Shown here one piece after another: positions 26,857-36,000 of a stretch of 64,000 nucleotides of DNA (position 1 is its first letter; the number at the start of each line of letters is the position of its first letter). Source of the stretch: Rhizobium leucaenae USDA 9039 (GTDB taxonomy: Bacteria; Pseudomonadota; Alphaproteobacteria; Rhizobiales; Rhizobiaceae); assembly GCF_000426285.1 (NCBI RefSeq), contig NZ_AUFB01000022.1:1-64000 (forward strand), written 5' to 3'. The translations under genes were made by a program, and so were the position numbers. The notes beneath the pieces were generated by a model, which was given only the letters and a program-made list of their open reading frames with translations, was not told the origin of the DNA and made no database searches.

Positions 26857-27564
26857 ATGGGCGCGGCAAATTCGGAAACCGCAAATGACCCCATAGCAAT
26901 TCTAGTCGATGATAATGCTGAGGTCCGCGACTCGCTGGAGGAGTTGCTAAGTTCAGTTGGAATCGACTCGATATCGTTTTCCTCAGCCCAGGAAGTGCTC
27001 AACACGAAGCTTCCCGACCGTCCTGGTTGTATCGTTCTAGATGTGCGTATGCCGGGTCTGAGCGGCATGGATCTCCAGCAGGTCCTTGCAATCAAAGGCA
27101 TACTGACGCCGATCGTATTCTTGACGGGTCACGGTGACATTGCCATGAGCGTTGAAGCAATGAAGGCGGGCGCACATGATTTCCTGACCAAGCCGGTGCG
27201 TGACCAAACGTTTCTAGATGCCGTGTCGACTGCCATCGCGGCGGATATCGCTCGAAGAGCGGCCTCAGCCGTAGCCCGAAAGAACTCGTCCTTGTTTGAG
27301 ACACTTACGCCCCGCGAGCGGGAGGTTCTGAGATTTGTGGTCTCTGGTGCGATGAACAAGCAGATCGCGTTCCATCTTGGTATCAGCGAAATCACGGTGA
27401 AGCTCCATCGGAGCAACATGATGAAGAAGATGAACGCGCGATCCGTCTCTCATCTATTCAACGTCTGCCAGTCGCTTCCAGCCGATATCCAGTGTCAGTT
27501 GAAGACGGCTTCCGCCGCGGGGAAAGCAGTCGCAGAATCGGCGGCAAGAGCACATTTTGCTTAA
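26857..27564 (+). CDS. FixJ/NarL-type two-component response regulator
   Basis: A 235-residue regulator. The receiver domain (about residues 12-125) shows the acidic pocket DDN, the phosphoacceptor Asp near residue 62 in VLDVRMPGLSG, the Thr in FLTGHGD and the Lys in FLTKPV. A LuxR-type helix-turn-helix follows (LTPREREVLRFVVSGAMNKQ... ISEITVKLHRSNMMKKM). This is the FixJ arrangement. The ATG at 26857 is chosen because CGGAGGAGAGGATC precedes it; an upstream start would add 28 residues. It probably receives phosphate from the histidine kinase that starts 60 bp downstream. Confidence 0.9.
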   Translation: MGAANSETANDPIAILVDDNAEVRDSLEELLSSVGIDSISFSSAQEVLNTKLPDRPGCIVLDVRMPGLSGMDLQQVLAIKGILTPIVFLTGHGDIAMSVEAMKAGAHDFLTKPVRDQTFLDAVSTAIAADIARRAASAVARKNSSLFETLTPREREVLRFVVSGAMNKQIAFHLGISEITVKLHRSNMMKKMNARSVSHLFNVCQSLPADIQCQLKTASAAGKAVAESAARAHFA

Positions 27565-27624
27565 CTGAGTAAACGGAGCCACGACGACAGATCGACCGCA
27601 GAAGCGGTACCCAGAGGGTCCCAG

Positions 27625-29463
27625 ATGGAACTAACCTCATCGCAGCAGCGCCGCGCCGTGGCTGCGGTAGTCAGCGTTGCGAGCGCCTTGCTTGCGCTGT
27701 TGACCCACGAGCCATCTGGCCTATTAGTCGCTGTCGCAACTGTGGGTATCTGCATCGGCTGGAAGGCGGGATTGGCGGCCGTAGTAGCCGCCAGCTCGAT
27801 ATCAGCGGCTATCCTGCTGTCGCCGGAATACGGAACGGAAAACGGTCTTGCTCGGTTCGCCGCGTTTGTTTGCGGGGCGTTCGGCCTATGGCTGGTGGTA
27901 AAGATCTTCAGGACCATCGGCTTTTATGACCGGGCCTACCGGGGCGCCGGGCCCAGCAACTCCGATACTCCGGGACTCGGCTGGTCCGCCTATCCGGACG
28001 GGCGCCTCAGGTTTCTCAATGCCGCAGCCCTCGAATACGTCGGTGTCACGGCCAAAGAAATGCGCGAGATCACGGATGCCGACGACTTTTCCTGGCTGAG
28101 ATTTGTCCATCCCGACGACGTCGAGGCAAGCTTGGCGCGATGGCAGCACAGCCTGGAAACGGGCGAGCCGATGATCGAAGAAAAGCGTTTGCGCCGGTTC
28201 GATGGCACCTATCGATGGTTTCGCGATACGGGTGTTGCCTCGCGCGATGAGCGGGGGCAAATTGTCGGCTGGTATGGCCATACCGAGGACATCGACGACC
28301 AGCGCAAAGCAGAAGCCGCGCTGCGCCAGAGTGAGAGAGAGCTCAGGTTGCTGGTCGATACGGTTCCCACCATGATCTGGCTGATGACGCCGGCGGGATT
28401 ACCGTACTATTTCAACAAGCGGTTCGTCGACTGGGCGGGCATCGACTCGGCCAAAGAGGAGCCGCGAGGCACGCGGCAATTTGCTTCGCATGTGGAGTTG
28501 TTCCATCCCGATGACCGGGCGGCCGTCAAGGCCGTGTTCCAGAAGTCCTTTGCCCGTGGAGAGCCACTGCAGCACAAAGGTCGGCTGTGCCGGAAGGATG
28601 GTGAATATCGCTGGATCGATTCGCGTTTCGAACCGCTACGCGACGAAGACGGCACCATCCTTCGCTGGTACGGCGTAAACTTCGACATCGACGACGAGGT
28701 CCGCGCTCAGGAATCCCTGCGTCTGGCAGACCAACGGCTCGCGCGCGCCCTGCGCGCGGCCAGCTTGGCCGAACTGTCGGTGTCTATTGCGCACGAACTT
28801 AATCAGCCATTACAGGCAGTCGTGGCCAACGCCGGGGCGTTCCAGAGATGGCTGAACGCCGATCCACCAAACTTCAATCACGCAAGCCGGGTCGCCCAAA
28901 AAATCTTCAAAAACGCCGACGCGGCGGCGCAGGTGATCAGCCGCATTCGGGCGCTGTTCGGCAAGACCGAAGGCGAACTGCACGCGATCGATCTGAACGC
29001 GGTGATCCGCGACGTGTGTGATCTTCTGGGTGACAGACTCGCGTCGAGCAGCGTCAAGCTGGACCTCCACCTCGATCCCTGTCTTCCTTCCACGACTGCC
29101 GATCACGTTCAGATGGAGCAGGTCGTCCTAAACCTCGTCCGCAACGGCATCGAGGCGATGGAGGACGTCAGCATCAGCGTGCGAGACCTGCGGATCGCGT
29201 CGCGACGTCAGAATGACGGAACAGTCGAGGTCGAAGTGCGAGATCGCGGCCGCGGGCTTGCCGATCCAGAGCGGATTTTCGAGGCGTTCTACACAACTAA
29301 GCCGGATGGAATGGGAATGGGCCTGGCAATCTGCCGCTCGATTGTCGAGGCACACTATGGACGGCTTTGGGCGGAAAATGTCGAGACAGGGGGGGCATCC
29401 ATAACCTTCAGCCTCCCTATCCGCGCTGCCGACCCGACCAAGAACCCACCGCCGCGACCGTAA
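27625..29463 (+). CDS. PAS-domain sensor histidine kinase, membrane-anchored
   Basis: A 612-residue kinase. Residues about 10-95 contain three to four short hydrophobic segments (AAVVSVASALLALL, LLVAVATVGICIG, LAAVVAASSISAAIL, FAAFVCGAFGLWLVV). Two PAS/PAC domains follow (DGRLRFLNAAALEYVGVTAK; TPAGLPYYFNKRFVDWAGI), then HisKA with the phosphorylated His in SIAHELNQPLQAVV near residue 392, and an ATPase domain with NLVRNGIEAMED, DRGRGLAD, and GMGMGLAI. It pairs with the FixJ-like regulator. No heme-binding PAS His could be assigned, so oxygen sensing is not claimed. Part of its 3' region is duplicated near 35863. Confidence 0.9.
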   Translation: MELTSSQQRRAVAAVVSVASALLALLTHEPSGLLVAVATVGICIGWKAGLAAVVAASSISAAILLSPEYGTENGLARFAAFVCGAFGLWLVVKIFRTIGFYDRAYRGAGPSNSDTPGLGWSAYPDGRLRFLNAAALEYVGVTAKEMREITDADDFSWLRFVHPDDVEASLARWQHSLETGEPMIEEKRLRRFDGTYRWFRDTGVASRDERGQIVGWYGHTEDIDDQRKAEAALRQSERELRLLVDTVPTMIWLMTPAGLPYYFNKRFVDWAGIDSAKEEPRGTRQFASHVELFHPDDRAAVKAVFQKSFARGEPLQHKGRLCRKDGEYRWIDSRFEPLRDEDGTILRWYGVNFDIDDEVRAQESLRLADQRLARALRAASLAELSVSIAHELNQPLQAVVANAGAFQRWLNADPPNFNHASRVAQKIFKNADAAAQVISRIRALFGKTEGELHAIDLNAVIRDVCDLLGDRLASSSVKLDLHLDPCLPSTTADHVQMEQVVLNLVRNGIEAMEDVSISVRDLRIASRRQNDGTVEVEVRDRGRGLADPERIFEAFYTTKPDGMGMGLAICRSIVEAHYGRLWAENVETGGASITFSLPIRAADPTKNPPPRP

Positions 29464-29481
29464 GCGCCTCAGTGGGCGCTT

Positions 29482-29501
29482 TCAGAGGTTGATCCGGGGA
29501 T
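29482..29501. repeat. Copy A of a duplicated junction: stray 3' end of the ABC permease gene
   Basis: The bases TCAGAGGTTGATCCGGGGAT, which are the last codons of the dipeptide-type permease gene at 36001-36020, occur here 19 nt after the histidine kinase stop codon, next to a TAAGCGCCTCAGTGGGCGCT stretch also repeated at 35980. It marks one edge of the 6.4-kb block that splits the kinase from the permease. Confidence 0.75.
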
Positions 29502-29536
29502 CCGGCCACGGACGGGCCCGCGCCGATGCACAGTAC

Positions 29537-30064
29537 CTATTCGGCAGATACTTCGTGCCTTAGCGGTCGCGGCTCCATTTGATCGTTGATCCGCACTTCC
29601 GCTTCAGTGGGTCTCCCGTGCCTGACCCAGCTCGCCAGTTCGATGGCGCAGTGGTTCGGTTCTACAATCCGAGACATAAGCCGACAGAACCAGCAATCGG
29701 GCTGTCGTTCAGCAATGCGAGCGCACAACGTTTGGCCTCGCGGGCCACCTGACATGCGATTCAATATGCGCGAAAGGTCGCCAAGCATGGTCATTGCGAG
29801 TTCCCAGAAACTGCTGACGACGCGCGATTCTGATGTGAGATGAAGGTGGGCAGGTGGGCGTTCACATAATCTTGGTGCGTGGTTGTGATGGGATGCGGCG
29901 CCCCGGCGCATTAGATATTTCTCTGCGTCCTTGATCGGGCTCGCAAACTTTACTCGCGAGTCCTTGACGAGCACGGTCCGGTCGTCCTCGCCGCAACTAA
30001 ACAGCACTACATCGCGGGGGGAAGCCCCAACGGAGAAGAGTCCATCCTTATTCATCGTATCCAT
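29537..30064 (-). CDS. Hypothetical protein
   Basis: A 175-residue frame (MDTMNKDGLFSVGASPRDVV...) with an acceptable protein-like composition, including SPIKDAEKYLMRRGAA and a cysteine-rich middle (CARIAERQPDCWFCRL). It lacks a strong ribosome binding site; ATGs at 30064 and 30055 are both possible. No domain recognised. It lies in the block between duplicated sequences, so foreign origin or decay is possible. Confidence 0.4.
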   Translation of the reverse strand: MDTMNKDGLFSVGASPRDVVLFSCGEDDRTVLVKDSRVKFASPIKDAEKYLMRRGAASHHNHAPRLCERPPAHLHLTSESRVVSSFWELAMTMLGDLSRILNRMSGGPRGQTLCARIAERQPDCWFCRLMSRIVEPNHCAIELASWVRHGRPTEAEVRINDQMEPRPLRHEVSAE

Positions 30065-30632
30065 CCATCCATGATGTGGCCTTTGAACATCCGGCTCACC
30101 ATCACGATCGTCGATTCGACCTGTGCTTTCGCATGCGGGAGCGGCTAAGGAGCGATCGAACTCGACGGTCGTGATGGCTTACGAGGATGATGCGCCAATC
30201 CGGGCCGCGAACCTATTCTACGGAAGTATCTCTGCCGCAATGCCAAGGTGCAGGACCGGCATGCCGAGATGTCTGGAGTCCTTCGCGGTGAGGTAGACTA
30301 TGCCTGTAGCGCTCGGTATCGGACAATCTACCGTTCTTGCGGACCGACCCCGATAGCCGCGTCATCCTCGGCTCACATGTTGTCGCACTATGCTGCTTTC
30401 AGAAATTTGCGGACCTGGCCAAGGTCGTGAACCGACGTGTGCCCCCGCGCGCGACTTCACGCAAAACCTCGCGCTCGCGCTGCGCCAGAGTCGTACCGGC
30501 TTGGGGAGAAAGTCGATGGGGCCGGCCTTCATCGCCCGCAGACGCCGTCGGCGCGACGCAGGCGATATCGCATTGCGAAGCTTTGGCCAGTGTCGAGGCA
30601 GTGGCGGAGCGGATCGCCGAACCAGTTGCTTC
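30065..30632. other. Intergenic stretch without a supported gene
   Basis: Several short plus-strand frames were examined and none has a start signal or domain. The stretch near 30218-30262 shows faint similarity to 35103-35145, both flanking the efflux and MBL genes, but this is too weak to call a repeat. Confidence 0.35.
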
Positions 30633-32243
30633 TCAGTGGGCGCCGCCGGCCGTAGTGTGGCCGGGCTTCTTCAGGAACAGGACCGCCGCCAACGCGACCG
30701 TCAAGCTAACGCCAAGCACGAAGAAAGTGTCGTTGAAGGCCATGATGTAGGCCTGCTGGCGGACCCTTAGTGCGATCGCAAGAATCGCTTTTTGTGCGGC
30801 GAGTGCCTGGTCGCTGATACCATGCGAGAGGAAGTAGGCGGTGAGCCGCGCGATGAGGACGTGGGTTGCGTCCTGAAACAGGGACACAGATTGTACCAGC
30901 ACGTTCGAATGATACTGCTCGCGTTTGGTGAGGAAGGTTTGCAGCAGCGCGATGCCGACGGCGCCGCCGAGATTGCGCGTCATGTTGAATAAGGCCGAGG
31001 CCGAGCCGGCATTCTCATTCTCGATCCCAGATGTGGCGATCGCCGAAAGCGGTGCCAAAATAAGGGCCTGGCCGATGGCGCGCACGATGTTCGGCCAGAA
31101 AAGCTGGTCGCTAGCATATGCTCCGCTCATATGGATGTTCATGAAGTTGGATGCGGCGAACAGGGCAAAGCCGATCGCGATGACGAGACGGATGTCGAAG
31201 CGCTGCATGAGGCCAGGCACCAGCGGGATCAACACGAGCTGAGGTAGGCCGGTCCAAGCAAGCACCATGCCGATCTGCTCGGAATTGTAGCCCTGAATGC
31301 GGGCGAGATAGACGGGCACGATGAAGACCGATCCGTAGAGTGCGACGCCAAGCAGGAAATTAGCGAGGAGACCGATGCCGAAGTTGCGGCGGACCAGCAG
31401 CCTGAGATTCAGCAATGGATGGCTCGAGGTGAGCTCGATCCAGACGAATAGCGTCAGCGACACGGCCGCGACGATCGCCAGCCGCGCGATAAAGGGCGAA
31501 CCGAACCAGTCGTCCTTGTTGCCTTCCTCCAGCACGGTTTGCAGCGCGGCGAGTCCGATGGCCATTGTAGCGATGCCCGACCAGTCGCCCTTGCCGAGTA
31601 GGCCAAGCCGCATCGGCTGGCGATCGAGCGAGAACCACAGCATCCCGACCATCAGCGCTCCGGGCACCAGGTTGACGTAGAAGATGTACTGCCAGCCCCA
31701 ATTCTCGGTGAGATAGCCGCCGATGGTCGGGCCAATCGCCGGCGCGAACGTAGCCGACAGCGCGAAGAGCGCCAGGCCGATCGGCTGCTTGGCTTTCGGC
31801 AACAGTGTGATGACGATGGTGAAGGCGAGCGGGATGAGTACGCCGCCGGTGAAACCCTGGATCGCTCTTAGAACGATCATCTGCCCCAGGTTGGCGGCGA
31901 AGGCGCAGGCGACCGAGAACGCGAGGAACAGCACCGCATTGGTGATCAGATAGTTGCGTAGCGAGAAGACTTGGGACAGCCAGCCGGTTAACGGGATCAC
32001 CACAATCTCGGCAATGAGGTAGGACGTCGAGATCCAGCCGCCGTCGTCGATGCCGGCCCCGATCGCCCCCTGGATGTCTGCAAGCGAAGCATTGACGATC
32101 TGGATGTTGAGCACGGCCATGAATGCGCCGAGGGCAGAGCCGACCACCGCCACCCAGACTCGCGCCGAATTGGCGGCACCAGCTGTCGCGGCGGCGCTCT
32201 GGGCGCGGGCGGAAGTTGGGGGCGGCGAGACGACGGTGATCAT
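30633..32243 (-). CDS. emrB: DHA2-family MFS multidrug transporter (EmrB-like)
   Basis: A 536-residue inner-membrane protein with 14 predicted transmembrane segments, typical of the DHA2/QacA-EmrB branch that exports hydrophobic drugs with the proton gradient. Family motifs include GWISTSYLIAEIVVIPLTGW (motif D1-like), VLRAIQGFTGGVLIPLAF and motif C-like APAIGPTIGGYL. The ATG at 32241-32243 follows GAGGAGTTGC. It lies 142 bp downstream of the EmrA-like adaptor on the same strand, so the pair should form a tripartite pump with an outer-membrane TolC-type channel encoded elsewhere. Substrates cannot be read from sequence. Confidence 0.9.
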   Translation of the reverse strand: MITVVSPPPTSARAQSAAATAGAANSARVWVAVVGSALGAFMAVLNIQIVNASLADIQGAIGAGIDDGGWISTSYLIAEIVVIPLTGWLSQVFSLRNYLITNAVLFLAFSVACAFAANLGQMIVLRAIQGFTGGVLIPLAFTIVITLLPKAKQPIGLALFALSATFAPAIGPTIGGYLTENWGWQYIFYVNLVPGALMVGMLWFSLDRQPMRLGLLGKGDWSGIATMAIGLAALQTVLEEGNKDDWFGSPFIARLAIVAAVSLTLFVWIELTSSHPLLNLRLLVRRNFGIGLLANFLLGVALYGSVFIVPVYLARIQGYNSEQIGMVLAWTGLPQLVLIPLVPGLMQRFDIRLVIAIGFALFAASNFMNIHMSGAYASDQLFWPNIVRAIGQALILAPLSAIATSGIENENAGSASALFNMTRNLGGAVGIALLQTFLTKREQYHSNVLVQSVSLFQDATHVLIARLTAYFLSHGISDQALAAQKAILAIALRVRQQAYIMAFNDTFFVLGVSLTVALAAVLFLKKPGHTTAGGAH

Positions 32244-32385
32244 GGTTGCAACTCCTCAAGCGCGTGGGAAAAATGGGCCTGACAGCCCGTGTCGATCATC
32301 GCGCGAACGGTGGAAAAATTGTCAGCCTGCACCGTCGGATTGGCGTTTCTGATAAGCTCGGATTGACCTGAAGCTCGGCGCTTTT

Positions 32386-33582
32386 CTACCGGGTGCCGTC
32401 CGCGGCAGCCTCCGTATTCGAGGCGAATGTGTCGGCTTGGGCGAACGTGCCTGCTTCAGCCAGCACGGTCGCCTTCGTGTCGATGGTCGGCTCGACGGAC
32501 ATGCCGGCCCTGAGCAGTCCGCCGGACTCGTGATTGTCGATGGCGATCCTCACTGGGATACGTTGCACGATCTTGGTGAAATTGCCTGTTGCATTGTCGG
32601 GCGGCAGCAGCGCAAACTCAAGGCCGCTCGCCGGTGACAGGCTGTCGACGTGCCCCTTCAGTTGGACGCCCGGGAGGCCGTCGACGGTGACGCGCACCGG
32701 CTGACCGTCGCGCACATGAGCGAGCTGCGTCTCTTTGAAGTTGGCGACGACGTAGATGGCATCCATCGGCACCACAGCCATCAGTTGCGTGCCTGATCCC
32801 ACATACTCCCCGATCCTAAGCGTCCGCGCGCCGACCTTGCCGTCGACAGGGGCCGTGATCGTAGCGTAGGAAAGGTTCAGCCGGGCCTGCTCCGCAGCCG
32901 CCTCGGCACGGTCCTTCTGGGCCACGGCATTGTCGCGCTCGGTGGCGAGCACGTTGATCTTGGCCTGCGCGGCAGCCACGGAAGCTTCGTCGCGCTGCAG
33001 GCCGGCGACGAGCTGGTCGGCTTTGGCGCGGCTCGCTTGGGCTTCCTGGGCAGTGCCGGTGCCGCTCTTTGCCAGCGCCGCATATCGATCGGCGTCGGCG
33101 CTGGCGAACGTCAGCGAGGCCTGCGTTGCGGCGACCGTCGCCTTTGCCTGCTCGATTAGCGAATGCTGGAGCGCAATCTGTGCGTCGAGATTACGGACGG
33201 CCGCCTCCGCGGCCTTGACCTCGGCATCTACCTGGACAAGTGCGGCGCGGAAGTCGCGGTCGTCGATGCGGGCGAGAACCTGCCCTGCCTCGACCGTTTG
33301 GTTGTCATGCACCAGCACGGCGGCGATGTAACCCGAAATCTTTGGGGCCACAGTCGTGTAGTCGGCCTTCAAATAGGCGTCGTCAGTCGACTCCAGGTAC
33401 TGGCCCGTGGTCCAGTACCCGTAACCCCAATAACCGCCCGCAGCGGTGCCGGCAAGAAGCGCCAGCGCGAGTACCATACGCTTGATACCGCGCCGCCTGG
33501 ATACCGACGCACCGATACCACTGGGAGCAACCTCCTCGCGATCCGGCAGCGAGGTGGGCTGTTTGACCGAAGGGCTGATCAT
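32386..33582 (-). CDS. emrA: HlyD-family efflux adaptor (EmrA-like)
   Basis: A 398-residue membrane-fusion protein. One N-terminal membrane segment lies near residues 36-56 (LALALLAGTAAGGYWG...), followed by a lipoyl/biotinyl-like domain (SGYIAAVLVHDNQTVEAGQV), a long helical hairpin (residues about 120-240, rich in Ala, Gln and Glu) and the beta-barrel (NLSYATITAPVDGKVGAR, VVANFKETQLAHVRDG). It bridges the EmrB-like exporter to a TolC-type channel. CAGGAGCCAGAACA precedes the ATG at 33580-33582; the frame extends 65 codons upstream without support. It may be co-transcribed with the Bfd-like gene 92 bp upstream. Confidence 0.88.
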   Translation of the reverse strand: MISPSVKQPTSLPDREEVAPSGIGASVSRRRGIKRMVLALALLAGTAAGGYWGYGYWTTGQYLESTDDAYLKADYTTVAPKISGYIAAVLVHDNQTVEAGQVLARIDDRDFRAALVQVDAEVKAAEAAVRNLDAQIALQHSLIEQAKATVAATQASLTFASADADRYAALAKSGTGTAQEAQASRAKADQLVAGLQRDEASVAAAQAKINVLATERDNAVAQKDRAEAAAEQARLNLSYATITAPVDGKVGARTLRIGEYVGSGTQLMAVVPMDAIYVVANFKETQLAHVRDGQPVRVTVDGLPGVQLKGHVDSLSPASGLEFALLPPDNATGNFTKIVQRIPVRIAIDNHESGGLLRAGMSVEPTIDTKATVLAEAGTFAQADTFASNTEAAADGTR

Positions 33583-33674
33583 TGTTCTGGCTCCTGTTTG
33601 TGATGAGGGGGGATCGCCGGCCGATGGGAGGAGCGGTCGGCGATCAGGCTCTCGCTTGGGGAGACGGCGCGAGC

Positions 33675-33890
33675 CTATGATTGGATTGACTGCACACAGC
33701 CGTTGCAGGATGTCGCACACGCTCCATCGAGCGCCTCGTCCATGAGGCGGCGGATCGTGCGTATGCAACGGCCGCACTTGGGGCTGCAGCCGAGACGGCC
33801 ATAGACCTGACTAATCGAGCGCGTCCGCTCCGCCTCGATGACGGAGCGGACATCCTCATCGCTTAACACATTGCATGAACAGATGATCAT
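33675..33890 (-). CDS. Bfd-like (2Fe-2S)-binding protein
   Basis: A 71-residue protein of the bacterioferritin-associated ferredoxin/BFD-like [2Fe-2S] family. The cluster ligands are the CxC in IICSCNV (residues 4 and 6) and CxxC in GCSPKCGRC (about 36-42). Bfd reduces iron stored in bacterioferritin so that it can be released; no bacterioferritin gene lies nearby. The ATG at 33888-33890 starts the domain directly; a GTG six codons upstream is an alternative and neither has a strong ribosome binding site. Extra cysteines in the tail (CATSCNGC) are unusual. It sits between the MBL gene and the efflux genes on the same strand. Confidence 0.85.
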   Translation of the reverse strand: MIICSCNVLSDEDVRSVIEAERTRSISQVYGRLGCSPKCGRCIRTIRRLMDEALDGACATSCNGCVQSIQS

Positions 33891-33951
33891 GGCGCGATGG
33901 TTCTCCACGGCGATCGTATCGCGGCTCGTACGGCCCTAACCCAACGAGCTG

Positions 33952-34866
33952 TCAGTAGTCCCACCAGGCCGGTACCCAACGGAAGAGGTTGCCGACTGCT
34001 GCCACGCGGCCGACCGACGGGAATGGCATGTGCGTGGACACTAGCCACGCGCCGGTCTCCGCCAGCTCCCGCATCAGACGGAGCCGAACGCGGGTCGCCT
34101 CCTCGGGATCGTGTTCGAAACCGTTGTGCCATTCGGGGTGGTCGAACGAGACCGGGAAAATCGCGTCGCCGGCGAACATCAGCCGGTCACCGCCGGACAT
34201 CATGCGGACCACGCTGTGCCCGGGGGTGTGGCCTCCGGTGCGTTGGACGACCACGCCCGGCGCCACCTCGTACTCAGTCTCGAAGGGCCGCAGCTGGCCG
34301 TGGTACTCGTTTAGGAAGTGCTTGGCAGCCCGGCGAGCCACGTCCGAGAGCACCGGGCCCATGGCAGTGCGCGAGAAATCGGGCGACTCCCAGAACTTGG
34401 CCTCGGCGGCTGCCACATGAATCCGCAGGTCCGGGAGCATCCGTTCCTTCACTCCGTCGACGAGCAGCCCGCCGACGTGATCAAAGTGCATGTGGGTCAA
34501 CACCACGTCGGTGACGGACGCGAGATCGACGCCGGCGGCCGCCAGTCGATGTCCAAACTGCCCGGCCCGCGGGAAGTCCGGGACCTCCCCTCCTATCCCG
34601 CTGTCGATGAGGATGGTTTGGCCGCCGCTGCGCACCACGACCGCGTTCAGTGCCCAATCGAACGCGTCCCGCGACAGGAACATGTCGTCCAGCCAAGCCC
34701 CCCGGACGGCCGGGTCGGCGTTGGTGGCCATTGACTCGGCTGGCGGCGTTACCACGCCATCGCTAATCACCAACACGTCGATGTCGCCGACCCGCACGGC
34801 ATAGCGCGACGGAACGAGCTCGTCGGGTCCCTTCCGAATGCCTTCCATTTTCGTGATCACATTCAT
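33952..34866 (-). CDS. MBL-fold metallo-hydrolase
   Basis: A 304-residue metallo-beta-lactamase-fold hydrolase. The dinuclear zinc motif is THMHFDHVGG near residues 118-127, with further ligands in GGHTPGHSV, FAGDAIFP and the late His in STHMPFP. This layout matches the lactonase/AttM-like and related hydrolase group; quorum-quenching activity is possible but cannot be assigned from sequence. AAAGGAAC precedes the ATG at 34864-34866, which is preferred over an ATG 7 codons upstream. Its codon choice looks more GC-rich than its neighbours, consistent with transfer. It is first of four minus-strand genes ending with the efflux pump. Confidence 0.85.
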   Translation of the reverse strand: MNVITKMEGIRKGPDELVPSRYAVRVGDIDVLVISDGVVTPPAESMATNADPAVRGAWLDDMFLSRDAFDWALNAVVVRSGGQTILIDSGIGGEVPDFPRAGQFGHRLAAAGVDLASVTDVVLTHMHFDHVGGLLVDGVKERMLPDLRIHVAAAEAKFWESPDFSRTAMGPVLSDVARRAAKHFLNEYHGQLRPFETEYEVAPGVVVQRTGGHTPGHSVVRMMSGGDRLMFAGDAIFPVSFDHPEWHNGFEHDPEEATRVRLRLMRELAETGAWLVSTHMPFPSVGRVAAVGNLFRWVPAWWDY

Positions 34867-35413
34867 TGTCAGTGTTCCTTTCGTCATCTTGCTGTTGATG
34901 GGTTTGTCCTAAGCGCGCCAGGTTGGCGGATGGTGGGGCCGGCCGGTGACGGAGCTTTACGGCGAGCTTCTCCTGTCGATCGCCTTTACCACGGCCATAT
35001 CGGCCGCCTCCCCCGCAGGCCAAGGGGATTGGCACGTGCCTCCAATGACGGCCATCCGGCATCTGAGGAGATTGCGCTGCGGCGGCCGGCGCGACCATCA
35101 AACGGAAGTATCGGCCAGGCAATGCGAAGGTGCATGGCAGACCGGTTGCAAGCACGGGTGATCTCCCGCAAACGTCGGAAGATGCCACTTCGAGCAGGGT
35201 CGATCGGGCAAATGTGGAACACGGCGTGCAGCACCGACAGACAGCCCAGCACGATGAGTGATGGCGCTATAGCAACGGACGCCTCACGCTAGCAGGCGCC
35301 CTAAACTTTAGCATCGACAGACAGGTACCTGCGTAGAATAGGCTGGCGCACCGGATTGCCCCATTCTCCGCGTACCGGCCACTTCCGTGGTACGGCTGAA
35401 GAAGGAGATGAAG
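34867..35413. other. Intergenic stretch without a supported gene
   Basis: A region of about 550 bp between the divergently arranged MBL and SPW-repeat genes. Only short frames without start signals were found. Promoters for both genes should be here; no regulator gene is present. Confidence 0.4.
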
Positions 35414-35770
35414 ATGAGAAGTGATGTGCCAAGCAAAGGGTTGGAATGGACCAACCTTATCCTCGGCGCAGGCTTGGCCTGCGGTGCAATCATGTTCGTC
35501 GGGCTGCCTACCGCGGCTTGGAGCGCCGGGATCGTGGGCGCACTGATTGTGTGCAGCTCTGCCGTGGCCCTCTATCGCTACGGGGATTGGGCGGAATGGT
35601 CCAACCTCACCTTAGGATGCTGGGCGTTGGTAGCCCCATTTCTGCTCGGCTTCGGATCGGCACAGGGTCCGATGTGGACGCATGTCTTGATCGGGATTTG
35701 CGTAGCGACGTTCGCTGCCTTACAGCTTGCGGCAAGTCGCAGGGCACGAGCGCCTTCGAACACCAATTAG
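35414..35770 (+). CDS. SPW-repeat membrane protein
   Basis: A 118-residue protein with four hydrophobic segments in two SPW-type repeats: WTNLILGAGLACGAIMFVG and AEWSNLTLGCWALVAPFLLGF, the second with the conserved Trp/Pro spacing. SPW repeat proteins are small inner-membrane proteins of unknown function. AAGGAG (35402-35407) lies 6 nt before the ATG at 35414, which decides between several in-frame starts. It is plus-strand and ends 93 nt before the duplicated kinase fragment. Confidence 0.75.
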   Translation: MRSDVPSKGLEWTNLILGAGLACGAIMFVGLPTAAWSAGIVGALIVCSSAVALYRYGDWAEWSNLTLGCWALVAPFLLGFGSAQGPMWTHVLIGICVATFAALQLAASRRARAPSNTN

Positions 35771-35862
35771 CATCGATTGCCGGAGGGCGTCGCGGCGCAG
35801 TTCAAGAACAGGAAGCTATCGACTTGCTCCTGCGCCTCGGCGCCTCAACTGCTGGCGCCGCT

Positions 35863-36000
35863 CACGCGATCGATCTGAACGCGGTGATCCGCGACCTGGG
35901 TGACAGACTCGCATCGAGCAGCGTAAAGCTGGATCTCAACCTCGATCCCTGTCTTCCTTCACCAACACCGCCGCGACAGTAAGCGCCTCAGCGGGCGCCT
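35863..36000 (+). pseudogene. Copy B: decayed fragment of the histidine kinase 3' end
   Basis: The bases from 35863 (CACGCGATCGATCTGAACGC) match the kinase gene at 28981, with a 12-nt gap, then scattered substitutions, then a second gap of about 350 nt relative to the intact kinase. The kinase frame is preserved through the fragment (AIDLNAVIRD, LGDRLASSSVKLDL, LDPCLPS) and ends at a TAA at 35980-35982 equivalent to the kinase stop. The following TAAGCGCCTC...GGGCGCC sequence also matches 29461-29480. It is the second edge of the block split. Confidence 0.85.

Noticed and set aside
30218..35145. Faint similarity between 30218-30262 and 35103-35145 flanking the efflux/MBL genes
   Set aside because: Only about 30 scattered matching bases with gaps; too weak to call a repeat by eye.
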